Part shown: positions 16,048 through 24,298 of the stretch, one piece after another | How the letters are laid out: each line of letters begins with the position of its first letter | Position numbering within the stretch: position 1 is the stretch's first letter | From: Actinopolymorpha rutila | GTDB taxonomy: Bacteria; Actinomycetota; Actinomycetes; Propionibacteriales; Actinopolymorphaceae | Reading direction: 5' to 3' | NCBI RefSeq assembly: GCF_013407855.1 | Contig: NZ_JACBZH010000001.1 | Coordinates: forward strand, 2,170,001-2,234,000 | DNA: 64,000 nucleotides | Notes under the pieces: generated by a model | What the model was told of the DNA's origin: nothing | What the model saw: the letters and a program-made list of their open reading frames with translations, nothing else | Database searches by the model: none | Program-made: the position numbers and the translations under genes

Positions 16048-16779
16048 TCAGGTCAACCCGAGCTTGACGAGATATTCGCGGAGGACGGCACCGAGCTCGT
16101 CCGGATGGGTGTACCACAGGTCGTGCGGCGCGCCGGGCACGATCCGCAGCCGGGCGTCCGGCAATGCGGCGACGAGCTGCTCCACCGGCCACACCGGTCG
16201 TACGTCCGTTTCTCCATGCACCGCGCGGAACGGGACCCGGAGGTTCGCGACATCACGCCACAGGTCACGGCGGCGCACGTACCGCTTGTAGTCGGCGTTG
16301 GCGACGGAGTTGCACTCCGGGTTCCAGGTGTAGGTGCCGTGCGGTACCTCCCGATCGGCGCCGGCGTCACGACCGGCGTCGTAGGCGGCATGCCATGACC
16401 GGTCGTTCTGCAGGCCGGCGCCCGCGATGTAGAGAACAGCGGAGGTCCGCTCGGAATGCGCCAGCGCATACGCCAGTGCCAGGAAGGCGCCGTGGGAATG
16501 GCCCCCAACGATCCAGCGCTGGATCCCGAGCAGGCGCCGCAGAGCCTCCAGATCGCTCAGCGTCGTGGCCAGGTCGTAGTTGCCGTCGTGCGTGGACCGG
16601 CCGCACCCGCGCGGCTCGACCCGGTAGGTGGTGACCAGCGCGTCGACCTGTCGCGCGACAGGTGCGAGGTAGTCGCTGCAGCCGCCACCACCGGGTAACA
16701 GCAGCAGTGGAGGTCCCGAACCCGTCTTGGTCAGCCCGAACTCGATGCCGCCGACCCGCCGTGTCCCGTCCTCGGCCAT
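16048..16779 (-). CDS. Alpha/beta hydrolase
   Basis: A 243-aa alpha/beta-hydrolase fold protein, closest in pattern to proline iminopeptidase-like and esterase members. The oxyanion segment LLLLPGGGG, the nucleophile elbow GGHSHGAF (Ser in GHSHG), the acid region GETDVRP and the catalytic His in PGAPHDLWYTH are visible. There is no signal peptide, so it is cytoplasmic. Immediately upstream on its own strand lies a short copy of the 3' end of the ABC permease gene, ending 23 bases before its ATG. This suggests that it was formerly the third gene of the ABC exporter operon, now cut off by the DUF222-HNH insertion. Substrate unknown. Confidence 0.85.
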   Translation of the reverse strand: MAEDGTRRVGGIEFGLTKTGSGPPLLLLPGGGGCSDYLAPVARQVDALVTTYRVEPRGCGRSTHDGNYDLATTLSDLEALRRLLGIQRWIVGGHSHGAFLALAYALAHSERTSAVLYIAGAGLQNDRSWHAAYDAGRDAGADREVPHGTYTWNPECNSVANADYKRYVRRRDLWRDVANLRVPFRAVHGETDVRPVWPVEQLVAALPDARLRIVPGAPHDLWYTHPDELGAVLREYLVKLGLT

Positions 16780-16808
16780 GGTGGCGAGGCTAACCGGCCC
16801 GCTCAGCG

Positions 16809-16838
16809 GGTGACGTCGCGGCCGGCGAACCTCGCCCA
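16809..16838 (+). repeat. Left 30-bp direct repeat (attachment-like)
   Basis: Identical to 18859-18888. On the minus strand it encodes the tail of the ABC permease (...FAGRDVT) and is followed by Arg and TGA. Confidence 0.9.
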
Positions 16839-16951
16839 GCCCGGGGCAGTCGTTCTATCACCGGGCGGCTGTTAAGAACTACCTCGATTCGCCTTGTGAG
16901 TAAGGGGTTTCCCGCGAGCAGCAGTGGATCTTGTTCGGTAGAATCGAACGC

Positions 16952-18823
16952 ATGAGCGATGGCGGTGAGTGTTTCGGCGACCACCTGGGTGAGGAGCCTG
17001 ATGGTCGTCGGGTGCTGCCTGCCGGGTTCGCTGATCTGCCGGGCGGGCCGGAGTTGGCGGCCGCGGTGGCTTCGGTTGATCTGGCCGCGTGTAACGGGTG
17101 GGAGCTGGAGGAGCTGATCAGGGCCCAGCGGCGGTTGATCTGCTGGTTGGATGCTGAGTGTCTGGCGGCGGTGAACGAGCTGACCTACGCCGAGCCCGGC
17201 ATGCGTGATGAGCCGGCCGAACGGACCGTGACGCCGGACCCGATGACCCCGGAGGTGTTGGAGCCGCTGCTGGGGTGGACCGGCTACCGGGCGCACCAGT
17301 ACGTCTATCTGGCCGCCACCCTGCCCCGCCTGCCGCGGGTACGTGAGGCGTTGGTGTCGGGCCAGTTGGAGCTCAACGAGGTCCGCACCATCGTGGACCG
17401 GATCACCGACGCCAAACCCGACCTGTGGGGCGGCATCGAGGACGCCATCTTCCCCAAGGTCCTCGACCTGCGCGGAGGGCTGCTGCGGGCGAAAGTCGAG
17501 GCAGAGGTCCTCAAGGCCGACCCCGAAGCCGCCGCCAAACGCCACCGCGCCGCGCGGACGGGTCGGAACGTGGCGATGTGGCCCGCCGTCGACGGAGTCG
17601 CCGACCTCGCCATCCGCGGACTGTCAGCCGATCAGGCTGCTGAGGCGTACGGTTACGTCGACGCCATCGCCCGTGCGGTGAAGTCCACCGGCGACTCCCG
17701 CACTCTCAGCCAACTCCGTGCGGATGTGGCCGCCGCCCTGCTCACCGGCACCGCCGACATCACTGACTGCTCCGCCCCCAGGCAAGCCGACCGGACACCC
17801 GGCAAGACCGAGCAGGTCGAGACCGACCAGGTCGAGACCGACCAGGTCGAGACCGACGAGAGACAGTCTTGGCCGGATGACTCCGGGCAGTGTGACGTGG
17901 AAGGCAGCGCGCCGCAGGGAGAGGGTGAGTCCGAGCGGGGTCACTGTGCCGTTCACCGGTACCCAGACCACGACCTGCACAGTGCCGACTGTGACTGCGC
18001 CGACTGCGCTCCCGCTGGGACCGGAAACGTTACGCCCCACTACACCCCCTGCCACTGCTCCACCGCGCACGACACCGCAGCCCACGACGCCGCCGAGCGC
18101 ACCGCTGCGGGTCAGATCCCGCAGCAGAACCGGCGACCCGACGAGCCGACCGACCCACCACCCGATGAGGTGACCGACCCATCAGCGGGCGGGACAACAA
18201 CACCGCCGCAAGCTTCGCAGCCCTGGTCTTCCTCGCAGCCGAGCTGGGGTGGGATACGAACGCGCGCGAAGATCCAGCTGAACGTTCCGCTGACCACCCT
18301 GATGGGACTGTCCACCCAGCCCGGTGAACTCGGCGGGTTCGGACCCGTCATCACCGAGGTCGCCGAACGCCTGGTCGCGAACAACCTCACCAACCCCGAA
18401 GCCCGATTCACCGTGGGTGTCACCCACCCGGTCACCGGACGGCTATTACACCTGCATCCCATCCCGGCCAGGTTCCTGCGCGGGCTGCAGGCAGAACTCG
18501 TCCATGCCCGCGACCAGCGCTGCGTGTGGACCACCTGCCGCAGACCCGCAGCAACCTGCCACCTCGACCACAACACCGAACACCACGACGGCGGGGAAAC
18601 CGCCGTGGACAACATCGCCCCACTGTGCCCCCGGCACCACAAAGCCAAAACCGACCGCGACTGGAAACTCCAACAGACCGGCCCCGGCGAACACACCCTC
18701 ACCGACCCCTACGGCCGGCACCACCGAAGCGGAGCACCATCCCTCACCGACCCAGCACCACCCGAACCGGCACCCGCCACCGCCGGCACCAAGACGGCCG
18801 ACGACGACCTGCCGCCGTTCTGA
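16952..18823 (+). CDS. DUF222 and HNH endonuclease domain protein (REP13E12-like)
   Basis: A 623-aa protein of the actinobacterial DUF222-HNH family. The N-terminal DUF222 region spans about residues 20-260. A low-complexity, Cys/His-containing linker (about 270-430) contains three TDQVE-type repeats. The C-terminal HNH nuclease reads CVWTTCRRPAATCHLDHN, then the later PLCPRHHKAK with metal-binding His. ATG 16952 is chosen because TAGAAT (16939-16944) fits a -10 just upstream. The plus strand is G-rich at the 5' end and C/A-rich at the 3' end, unlike its neighbours. Direct repeats flank it, and the stop overlaps a hairpin. Its nuclease target is unknown. Confidence 0.9.
   Translation: MSDGGECFGDHLGEEPDGRRVLPAGFADLPGGPELAAAVASVDLAACNGWELEELIRAQRRLICWLDAECLAAVNELTYAEPGMRDEPAERTVTPDPMTPEVLEPLLGWTGYRAHQYVYLAATLPRLPRVREALVSGQLELNEVRTIVDRITDAKPDLWGGIEDAIFPKVLDLRGGLLRAKVEAEVLKADPEAAAKRHRAARTGRNVAMWPAVDGVADLAIRGLSADQAAEAYGYVDAIARAVKSTGDSRTLSQLRADVAAALLTGTADITDCSAPRQADRTPGKTEQVETDQVETDQVETDERQSWPDDSGQCDVEGSAPQGEGESERGHCAVHRYPDHDLHSADCDCADCAPAGTGNVTPHYTPCHCSTAHDTAAHDAAERTAAGQIPQQNRRPDEPTDPPPDEVTDPSAGGTTTPPQASQPWSSSQPSWGGIRTRAKIQLNVPLTTLMGLSTQPGELGGFGPVITEVAERLVANNLTNPEARFTVGVTHPVTGRLLHLHPIPARFLRGLQAELVHARDQRCVWTTCRRPAATCHLDHNTEHHDGGETAVDNIAPLCPRHHKAKTDRDWKLQQTGPGEHTLTDPYGRHHRSGAPSLTDPAPPEPAPATAGTKTADDDLPPF
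17806..17850 (+). repeat. Three 15-bp tandem units in the DUF222-HNH gene
   Basis: GACCGAGCAGGTCGA is followed by two copies of GACCGACCAGGTCGA. They encode the repeated TEQVE/TDQVE segment of the linker between the two domains. Confidence 0.85.
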
Positions 18824-18842
18824 GAACCTGCTGGTTCAGAAC
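18817..18842 (+). terminator. Hairpin overlapping the DUF222-HNH stop codon
   Basis: GTTCTGAGAACC pairs with GGTTCAGAAC across TGCT, with a 2-base bulge. It includes the TGA stop and ends just before the right direct repeat, so the element carries its own terminator. Confidence 0.6.
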
Positions 18843-18852
18843 GCCTGCAGCC

Positions 18853-19731
18853 CTAGCTGGTGACGTCGCGGCCGGCGAACCTCGCCCACGCCGCGGCGAG
18901 GAAAACCGCTATGTAGGCAAGGGAAAGCCAAAGCCCCGGTGTCACCGACTCGATGGCGATCGGCGAGCGCAGCAGGTCGCCGAACCCGGTCCAGTAGTGG
19001 GTGAGGAGGTACGGGTGCAGCCAGTCCAGCTGCGGGATGACGTCCAGGATGTGACTGATGAGGCTGAGGATCACGGTGGCGATGGTGGCCCCGATGGGTT
19101 GTTCGGTCAGCGTGGACACGAACAATCCGATCGCGCCCAGCGTGGACAGGCAGACCGCGATGTAGCCACAGACCAGCAGCAGCCGGCCGAGCCCCTCGGC
19201 GAAGCCGACCTGGACGCCGGACAGCAACAGCATCGGCCCGCCGCCGAACAGGATCAGCCCGGCGACCGCGCCCACCACCGCGACCAGCACCGTGCAGGCG
19301 AACGCGAACACCACGATCCCGGCGTACTTCACCGCCAGCAGCCTGGTGCGTTCGACCGGCACGGCGAGCAGGCCGCGCAACGTGCCCAGGTTGGCCTCGC
19401 CGGCCACCGCGTCGCCGGCGATCGCCGACACCGCGAGCGGAAGGAACAACGGGAGTTCGACGGTGAGTGCGGCGAGCGCCACGAACAGGCCGTTGGAGGT
19501 GATGCCGGCGAAGAAGTTCGGGCCGTCCTCACCACCGCCGCCGCCGGAGGACGGCGAGGACAGCTTCACCGAGATGGCGATGATGAGGGGTACGGCGGCG
19601 AGCACCGCCATCCCCACCCAGTTGCGCCGCCGGCCGAACAGCAGGGTCAGCTCCGACCAGAAGAACCGCGGGCTCACCCGGCGGTGCGGGCGGGCACTCG
19701 CCCGGCCGACGATCGGCTCAGCCGCTGACAT
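18853..19731 (-). CDS. ABC-2 type transporter permease
   Basis: A 292-aa permease with six predicted membrane segments (starting near residue 37 with RNWVGMAVLAAVPLIIAISV) and a large extracytoplasmic Gly/Ser-rich loop near 55-75. It is the membrane partner of the ATPase encoded directly upstream, whose stop overlaps its start by 14 bp. The last 10 codons form the right-hand 30-bp repeat; the protein ends FAGRDVTS. The left repeat copy would encode the same end with Arg in place of Ser. It probably exports a lipid, peptide or drug; substrate unknown. Confidence 0.88.
   Translation of the reverse strand: MSAAEPIVGRASARPHRRVSPRFFWSELTLLFGRRRNWVGMAVLAAVPLIIAISVKLSSPSSGGGGGEDGPNFFAGITSNGLFVALAALTVELPLFLPLAVSAIAGDAVAGEANLGTLRGLLAVPVERTRLLAVKYAGIVVFAFACTVLVAVVGAVAGLILFGGGPMLLLSGVQVGFAEGLGRLLLVCGYIAVCLSTLGAIGLFVSTLTEQPIGATIATVILSLISHILDVIPQLDWLHPYLLTHYWTGFGDLLRSPIAIESVTPGLWLSLAYIAVFLAAAWARFAGRDVTS
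18859..18888 (+). repeat. Right 30-bp direct repeat (attachment-like)
   Basis: Identical to 16809-16838. Here it forms the functional 3' end of the ABC permease gene. Confidence 0.9.
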
Positions 19732-20707
19732 CGAAGCCCTCCCCGGTCAGTGACACGAACACGTCCTCCAGCCCTGGTTTCTCCACCCCGAACGCGCGTA
19801 CAGGCACGCCGTCCTCGACCAGCACCGGCACGATCTTCTCCGGCGGCACGTCACCGATCAGCGCGCTGACCTTCGACCCGGCCACCGCGAGCCCTGTCAA
19901 CCCGAACCTGCGCAGCGTTCCTTCGGCGAGGTCGGGTCGTTCGGTCTCCACCTGGACCCGGGCCTGTGCGCTCGACCGCACCTGTGCCAGCGGCGCCTGT
20001 GCCAGCAGCTTTCCGACGTGCATGACGCCCACGTGCGAACAGATCTGCTCGACCTCCGACAACAGGTGCGTGGACAGCATGACGGTCGCGCCGTCGCGGG
20101 CGAGGTCGGTGACGAGGTTGCGCACCTCGCGGGTGCCCTGCGGGTCCAGGCCGTTGGTGGGTTCGTCGAGGATCAGCAGGTCGCGTGGCTGCAGGAGTAC
20201 GGCGGCCAGCCCCAGCCGCTGCCGCATGCCGAGGGAGTAGGCGCGGTAGCGCTTGCGGGCGGCCGCGAGCAACCCCACCCGGTCCAGCGCGGCGTCCACC
20301 CGTCGCCGTGCGGTCGCCGGGTCCGCCGTACGGTCGGCCGCGTCCAGCCGGTGCAGGTTGGCGCGTCCGGACAGGTAGGGATGGAACGCCGGACCCTCCA
20401 CCAGCGCGCCGATCCTGGGCAGGGCCTGCGCGGACTCCCGGGGAATCGCCCGGCCGAGGAGTTCGTGCCGGCCGGCGGTCGGGCGGACCAGGCCGAGCAG
20501 CATCCGGATCGTGGTCGTCTTGCCCGAGCCGTTCGGCCCGAGAAAGCCGTAGACGGCGCCGGTCGGCACGGTCAGGTCGAGGTCGTCGACCGCGACCTGA
20601 CCGGAGTGGAACCTCTTACGCAGACCGTACGTACGGATCGCCGGCGTGTCCTCGTGGTGCCCGCCCGTCTGGTCGGCGGGCACCACGGCGGACGCGGACT
20701 CGCTCAC
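19718..20707 (-). CDS. ABC transporter ATP-binding protein
   Basis: A 329-aa ATPase of the ABC-2 exporter (DrrA/CcmA-like) type. It shows Walker A GPNGSGKTT near residue 58, signature YSLGMRQRLGLA, Walker B LLILDEPTNGLDP and the switch His in MLSTHLLSE. The C-terminal 90 residues form the regulatory domain common to this subgroup. The GTG start is part of the sequence GTGAGCGAG, which also occurs twice upstream in a 15-bp tandem repeat. The gene overlaps its permease and lies 31 bp after the LolA-like gene on the same strand, so the three are likely cotranscribed. Confidence 0.93.
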   Translation of the reverse strand: MSESASAVVPADQTGGHHEDTPAIRTYGLRKRFHSGQVAVDDLDLTVPTGAVYGFLGPNGSGKTTTIRMLLGLVRPTAGRHELLGRAIPRESAQALPRIGALVEGPAFHPYLSGRANLHRLDAADRTADPATARRRVDAALDRVGLLAAARKRYRAYSLGMRQRLGLAAVLLQPRDLLILDEPTNGLDPQGTREVRNLVTDLARDGATVMLSTHLLSEVEQICSHVGVMHVGKLLAQAPLAQVRSSAQARVQVETERPDLAEGTLRRFGLTGLAVAGSKVSALIGDVPPEKIVPVLVEDGVPVRAFGVEKPGLEDVFVSLTGEGFDVSG

Positions 20708-20713
20708 TGTGCC

Positions 20714-20743
20714 CCGTCCTCGCTCACTCCGTCCTCGCTCACT
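20714..20743 (-). repeat. 15-bp tandem duplication upstream of the ABC ATPase start
   Basis: CCGTCCTCGCTCACT occurs twice in a row (20714-20728 and 20729-20743). A third partial copy, CTCGCTCACT (20699-20708), covers the ATPase start codon. On the minus strand this gives three GTGAGCGAG start-like sites. Confidence 0.8.
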
Positions 20744-21953
20744 TCGTCGACCCGGCGACGGCGTACAGCCGGTCCGGCGACACCGCGCCCGCCAGCACCC
20801 GTCCGTCGTCGGTGACCAGCACGGAGAACAGCGAGCCCCTCAGGACGCGTCCGCTGCCCCAGCTGCCGCTGACCTTCGGCAGGGCGTTCAGCATCTGGCC
20901 GAGCTCACCGAACTGGCCACCGGGCTGGTCACCCTGCCTGCCCTTGCCAGGCGCGGCCGCCGGCCCGGACGGCATCGTGGCCACGACCACGCTGGTCCAG
21001 CCCTTGCCGACCACCCGCGGCTCCTCCGCCGGCTTCGCACCCTTGGTCGCGTCCTGCCCCGAGCGGTCCGCGGAGAGCCGGCGGTGCAGGTCGGCGTGGC
21101 CGTCGGGGTCGGCGCCGGATCCCTTGCCGGGGCCCTTCCCGGATCCCTCGGTCACCTTCGTCCCCGGCGGCGGGGTGAACCGGAACTGGTCGGCACCGGG
21201 CCGGGTGAAGCTGATCGAGGTGAACCCCACCTGGAACGCCGGCTCGCTCGCTCCCTTGGCGAACACCTGCACCTGCAGCGGGATGTGCCGGGCACCGTCG
21301 ATCGCCAGCCGGACCTGGCCGACCAGGGAGGAGGTGTCGCGCGGGGTGAGGATCAGCAGGTACGCCGACCGGCCGGCGACCTTGGCGGAGCCGTCGGTGG
21401 TGACCTTCGTGGTCGGGTCGAGCGCCTTCAGCGCCTGGTCGGCGGCTTCCTGCGGCGTCTTCGGCAGGTCGGCGGGCAGCTTCGACGCGTCCGGAGCGGC
21501 GTGCTTCGCCTTCGCCGGCAGCGTGCGGTGGGTCGCCGAGCGGTCCTGGCTGGACCAGAGCCACAGGTCGGAGCCGTTGCGTACGACATCGGACTCGCCC
21601 AGCGTGCCGAGCAGCGCCAGGCGTACCCGCTGCGGACCGTCGTACCACACTCGCAGGGTGTGGCTGCCGCTGACGAGTGAGCTGAGGTCGGAGCTGCCGC
21701 TTCCGCCGTCCAGGGCGGGAAGTTTGGGAAGTCCGAGGTCGGACTGCTGGGAGACGGTGCCGGAGAACGGCACGGGGTCGGCCTTCTGCAGGTCGACCAG
21801 CAGTTGGGCGGCGGTCCGCGACGGCAGGGCGCCGGCCGCGTCGGCCCGCAGCATGGTGCCTGCGGTGCCGGCGGTGAGCACCAGCGCCAGGACGGCCACC
21901 GGAGCCAGCCAGCGCAGGGCGGGGCGGGACGTGAACAAGCCGGGGCTCCTCAA
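20739..21953 (-). CDS. Exported LolA/LppX-like lipoprotein-carrier domain protein
   Basis: A 404-aa exported protein. The N-terminal 20-40 residues form a signal/anchor (LAPVAVLALVLTAGTAGTML). The rest resembles actinobacterial LolA-fold carrier proteins: an early AAQLLVDLQKADPVPFSGTV, a YDGPQRVRLALLG strand, and VAGRSAYLLILTPRD. It has no lipobox Cys. TTG 21953 is the start, supported by GAGGAG six bases upstream. It may deliver lipid or lipoprotein to the outer face of the envelope or sense it for the divergent two-component system. It is upstream of the ABC exporter genes in the same direction, and a cooperating role is likely. Confidence 0.75.
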   Translation of the reverse strand: MRSPGLFTSRPALRWLAPVAVLALVLTAGTAGTMLRADAAGALPSRTAAQLLVDLQKADPVPFSGTVSQQSDLGLPKLPALDGGSGSSDLSSLVSGSHTLRVWYDGPQRVRLALLGTLGESDVVRNGSDLWLWSSQDRSATHRTLPAKAKHAAPDASKLPADLPKTPQEAADQALKALDPTTKVTTDGSAKVAGRSAYLLILTPRDTSSLVGQVRLAIDGARHIPLQVQVFAKGASEPAFQVGFTSISFTRPGADQFRFTPPPGTKVTEGSGKGPGKGSGADPDGHADLHRRLSADRSGQDATKGAKPAEEPRVVGKGWTSVVVATMPSGPAAAPGKGRQGDQPGGQFGELGQMLNALPKVSGSWGSGRVLRGSLFSVLVTDDGRVLAGAVSPDRLYAVAGSTK

Positions 21954-21957
21954 GAGA

Positions 21958-21970
21958 ACTCCTCAGGAGT
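21958..21970 (-). promoter_or_regulatory. Palindromic ribosome-binding site of the LolA-like gene
   Basis: ACTCCTCAGGAGT is a perfect 13-bp palindrome. On the minus strand it contains the GAGGAG ribosome site for the TTG start at 21953. Pairing with itself or a regulator could affect initiation. Confidence 0.45.
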
Positions 21971-22098
21971 GAAGGGACGTCGACCCCCATCCTGCGTGGT
22001 GCCGCCTGTGAGCACGCTGAGAAGGTCCCTCCCGCGAGCGATTCCGTGCGGCGGGAGTCCCGCCTGCTCGCCCGGGCGGCACGGCGCGTGTCACGCTG

Positions 22099-22776
22099 GT
22101 GCGCGTGCGACTGCTGCTCGTCGAGGACGAACCCCGGCTCGGCCGCGCCCTGGTGCGCGGCCTGTCCGCCGAGGGTTTCGTGGTGGACCTGGCCACCGAC
22201 GGCCGCGACGGGCTGGACCGGGCGCTGCACGGCGGGTACGACGCGGTGGTGCTGGACGTGATGCTGCCCGCCATGTCCGGTTACGACGTCGTACGCGCGC
22301 TGCGGGCCGAGCAGCACTGGGTGCCGGTGCTGATGCTGTCGGCGAAGGACGGAGAGTACGACCAGGCGGACGGGCTGGACGCCGGCGCCGACGACTACCT
22401 CACCAAGCCGTTCTCGTACGTCGTGCTGGTGGCCAGGCTGCGCGCCCTGCTCCGCCGTGGCGCCCCCGAACGCCCGACGGTGCTGGTCGCCGGTGACCTC
22501 ACCCTCGACCCGGCCAGCCGGCGGGTGACCCGGGCGGGTGCGGAGATCACCCTGACCGCCCGGGAGTTCGCGTTGCTGGAGTACCTCATCCGCAGACCCG
22601 GTGACGTGGTGACCAAGATCGAGCTGCTCGACCACGTGTGGGACGCCACCGAGGACACCGACCCGAACGTCGTCGAGGTGTACGTCGGCTACCTGCGCCG
22701 CAAGATCGGCCGGTCGGCACTGGAGACGGTGCGCGGGGCCGGCTACCGGCTGGTCGCCGACGTGACCGTGAGGTGA
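22099..22776 (+). CDS. OmpR-family response regulator
   Basis: A 225-aa two-component response regulator. The receiver domain has the acidic pair in LLLVEDEPRLG, the phospho-acceptor Asp in VVLDVMLPAMSGYD, Ser in MLSAKD and the conserved Lys in LTKPFSY. The C-terminal winged helix (about residues 128-222) shows LTAREFALLEYL, VVTKIELLDHVW and the recognition helix VVEVYVGYLRRKI. The start is GTG 22099 or GTG 22105. It is followed 4 bases later by the sensor kinase. It lies divergent from the LolA-like/ABC operon, which it probably controls. Confidence 0.94.
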   Translation: MRVRLLLVEDEPRLGRALVRGLSAEGFVVDLATDGRDGLDRALHGGYDAVVLDVMLPAMSGYDVVRALRAEQHWVPVLMLSAKDGEYDQADGLDAGADDYLTKPFSYVVLVARLRALLRRGAPERPTVLVAGDLTLDPASRRVTRAGAEITLTAREFALLEYLIRRPGDVVTKIELLDHVWDATEDTDPNVVEVYVGYLRRKIGRSALETVRGAGYRLVADVTVR

Positions 22777-22780
22777 GCTG

Positions 22781-24217
22781 GTGGACGCGAGCGGGCTGAC
22801 CGGCCGGTGGCACCGGCTGACCCTGCGCGGCCGGCTGATCCTGATCGGCTCGGTCGGGGTGGCCGCCGGGCTCGCCCTGGGCGGGCTGATCCTGGTCCGG
22901 ACGCTGGAGTTCACGCTGCAGCGCAACCTGGACGAGGGCGCGGTCGGCACGGCCCGCGACGTCGCCGCGCTCGCGCACGCCGGGCGGTTGTCCGACCCGA
23001 TTCCGGTCGGCGGCGGAGAGTCGTTCGTACAGGTGGTCGACGGGCGCGGCCGGGTGAGCGCGGCGTCGGCGGGCACCGACCGGCTGGTGCCGATGCTCGA
23101 ACCCCGCGAGCTGGCGTCGGCGCGTGGCGGAGCCCGGGTCACCGTCGCCGGAGAACAGCTGGGGATCACCGGCGCGGTCCGGGTGGTCGGCGAGCCGCTG
23201 CCGGGCGGGCGGACGGTGCTGGTGGCGGTGTCCGAACGCGGGATGGCCGAGTCGATCGGCGTCGTCAAGGGGACCTTGCTGGTGGCGTTCCCGATCCTGG
23301 TCGGGCTGCTGGCCGCGGTCGCCTGGCGGGTGGTCGGCTGGACGCTTGCGCCGGTGGAGACGCTGCGCCGGGGTGCGGCGGAGATCACGGGGACGAGTTC
23401 GGCGCGGCGGCTGCCGGTGCCGGCGGGCAACGACGAGGTGCACCGGCTCGCGGTGACGCTGAACGACATGCTCGAGCGGCTGGAGTCGACCCGAGGGCGG
23501 CAGCGAGCGTTTGTCGCCGACGCCGCGCACGAGCTCCGCAGCCCTCTGGCCAGCATGCGTACCCAGCTGGAGGTCGCGGTCTGGCTGGACGCGACCACGC
23601 TGGCGGGCGGCCCGGCGACCGCATCGGAGGCCGGCCCGGGCGGCGGCCAGCCGCCGGTCGACCTGCTCACCGACCTGCTCACCGACGTGAACCGGCTGGC
23701 CGACCTGACCAACGACCTGCTGCTGCTGGCCCGTGCCGACGAGGGTGCCCTGCCCCGGCCGGCCGAGCGGGTGGACGTGGCCGCGCTGGCCAAGGAGCTG
23801 GCGGGCAGGTACGCCGTCGCGCGGGTCCCGGTTCACGTGGACGCGCCCGAGGTCCGGTGGGTGTGCGGTACGCCGGGCGCGCTGCGGCAGCTGATCGGCA
23901 ACCTCGCCGACAACGCCGTCCGGCACGCCACCACCCGGGTGCTGGTCGCGGTGGAGGACCCGGGCGAGGGCGACGGGGAGGGCGTGCTGATCACCGTCAC
24001 CGACGACGGGCCGGGGATCGCGCCCGCGGACCGGGAGCGGGTGTTCGACCGGTTCACCCGGCTGGACGACGCCCGTGCCCGCGACGACGGCGGCAGCGGG
24101 CTGGGCCTGGCGATCGTGCGGGAGCTGGCCCGCCTCCACGGCGGCACGGTGACGCTGGCCGACGCGGGTCCCGGCGTACGGGCGGAGGTACGCCTGCCCG
24201 CCGCGGACCGGCCCTGA
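22781..24217 (+). CDS. Sensor histidine kinase
   Basis: A 478-aa membrane kinase. Two membrane segments (about residues 18-42 and 160-185) bracket an extracytoplasmic sensor region. HAMP follows, then the dimerisation motif FVADAAHELRSPLASM with the phosphorylated His near residue 249. The ATP-binding domain has LIGNLADNAVRHA, VTDDGPGIAP, and GGSGLGLAIVREL. The GTG start lies 4 bp after the response regulator stop with a GGTGAGCTGG upstream. Partner of the preceding regulator. The sensed signal is unknown; the divergent LolA-like/ABC genes suggest an envelope cue. Confidence 0.94.
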   Translation: MDASGLTGRWHRLTLRGRLILIGSVGVAAGLALGGLILVRTLEFTLQRNLDEGAVGTARDVAALAHAGRLSDPIPVGGGESFVQVVDGRGRVSAASAGTDRLVPMLEPRELASARGGARVTVAGEQLGITGAVRVVGEPLPGGRTVLVAVSERGMAESIGVVKGTLLVAFPILVGLLAAVAWRVVGWTLAPVETLRRGAAEITGTSSARRLPVPAGNDEVHRLAVTLNDMLERLESTRGRQRAFVADAAHELRSPLASMRTQLEVAVWLDATTLAGGPATASEAGPGGGQPPVDLLTDLLTDVNRLADLTNDLLLLARADEGALPRPAERVDVAALAKELAGRYAVARVPVHVDAPEVRWVCGTPGALRQLIGNLADNAVRHATTRVLVAVEDPGEGDGEGVLITVTDDGPGIAPADRERVFDRFTRLDDARARDDGGSGLGLAIVRELARLHGGTVTLADAGPGVRAEVRLPAADRP

Positions 24218-24247
24218 CCAGCGCCGTTCGGCGGGTGACCGGCCGTG

Positions 24248-24268
24248 ACCGCCCCGGGCGTGGGCGGT
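24248..24268 (+). terminator. Hairpin between the kinase gene and ftsY
   Basis: ACCGCCC-CGGGCGT-GGGCGGT is a perfect 7-bp stem 30 bases after the kinase stop. It may end the two-component transcript before ftsY. Confidence 0.45.
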
Positions 24269-24298
24269 TCCCGGCCCGGTCTGGGAGGATGAACGATC

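Larger units (their letters stand above)
16809..18888 (+). mobile_element. Putative DUF222-HNH mobile unit flanked by 30-bp direct repeats
   Basis: The identical 30 bp occur at 16809-16838 and 18859-18888. The right copy is the coding 3' end of the ABC permease gene (residues around WARFAGRDVT). The left copy has the same reading frame, one further codon and a stop (16803-16805). Between them lies a single DUF222-HNH gene with its own -10-like TAGAAT and a hairpin at its stop codon. Removing one repeat and the interior (2050 bp) restores an ATPase-permease-hydrolase operon. No transposase or integrase gene is present. Confidence 0.7.
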
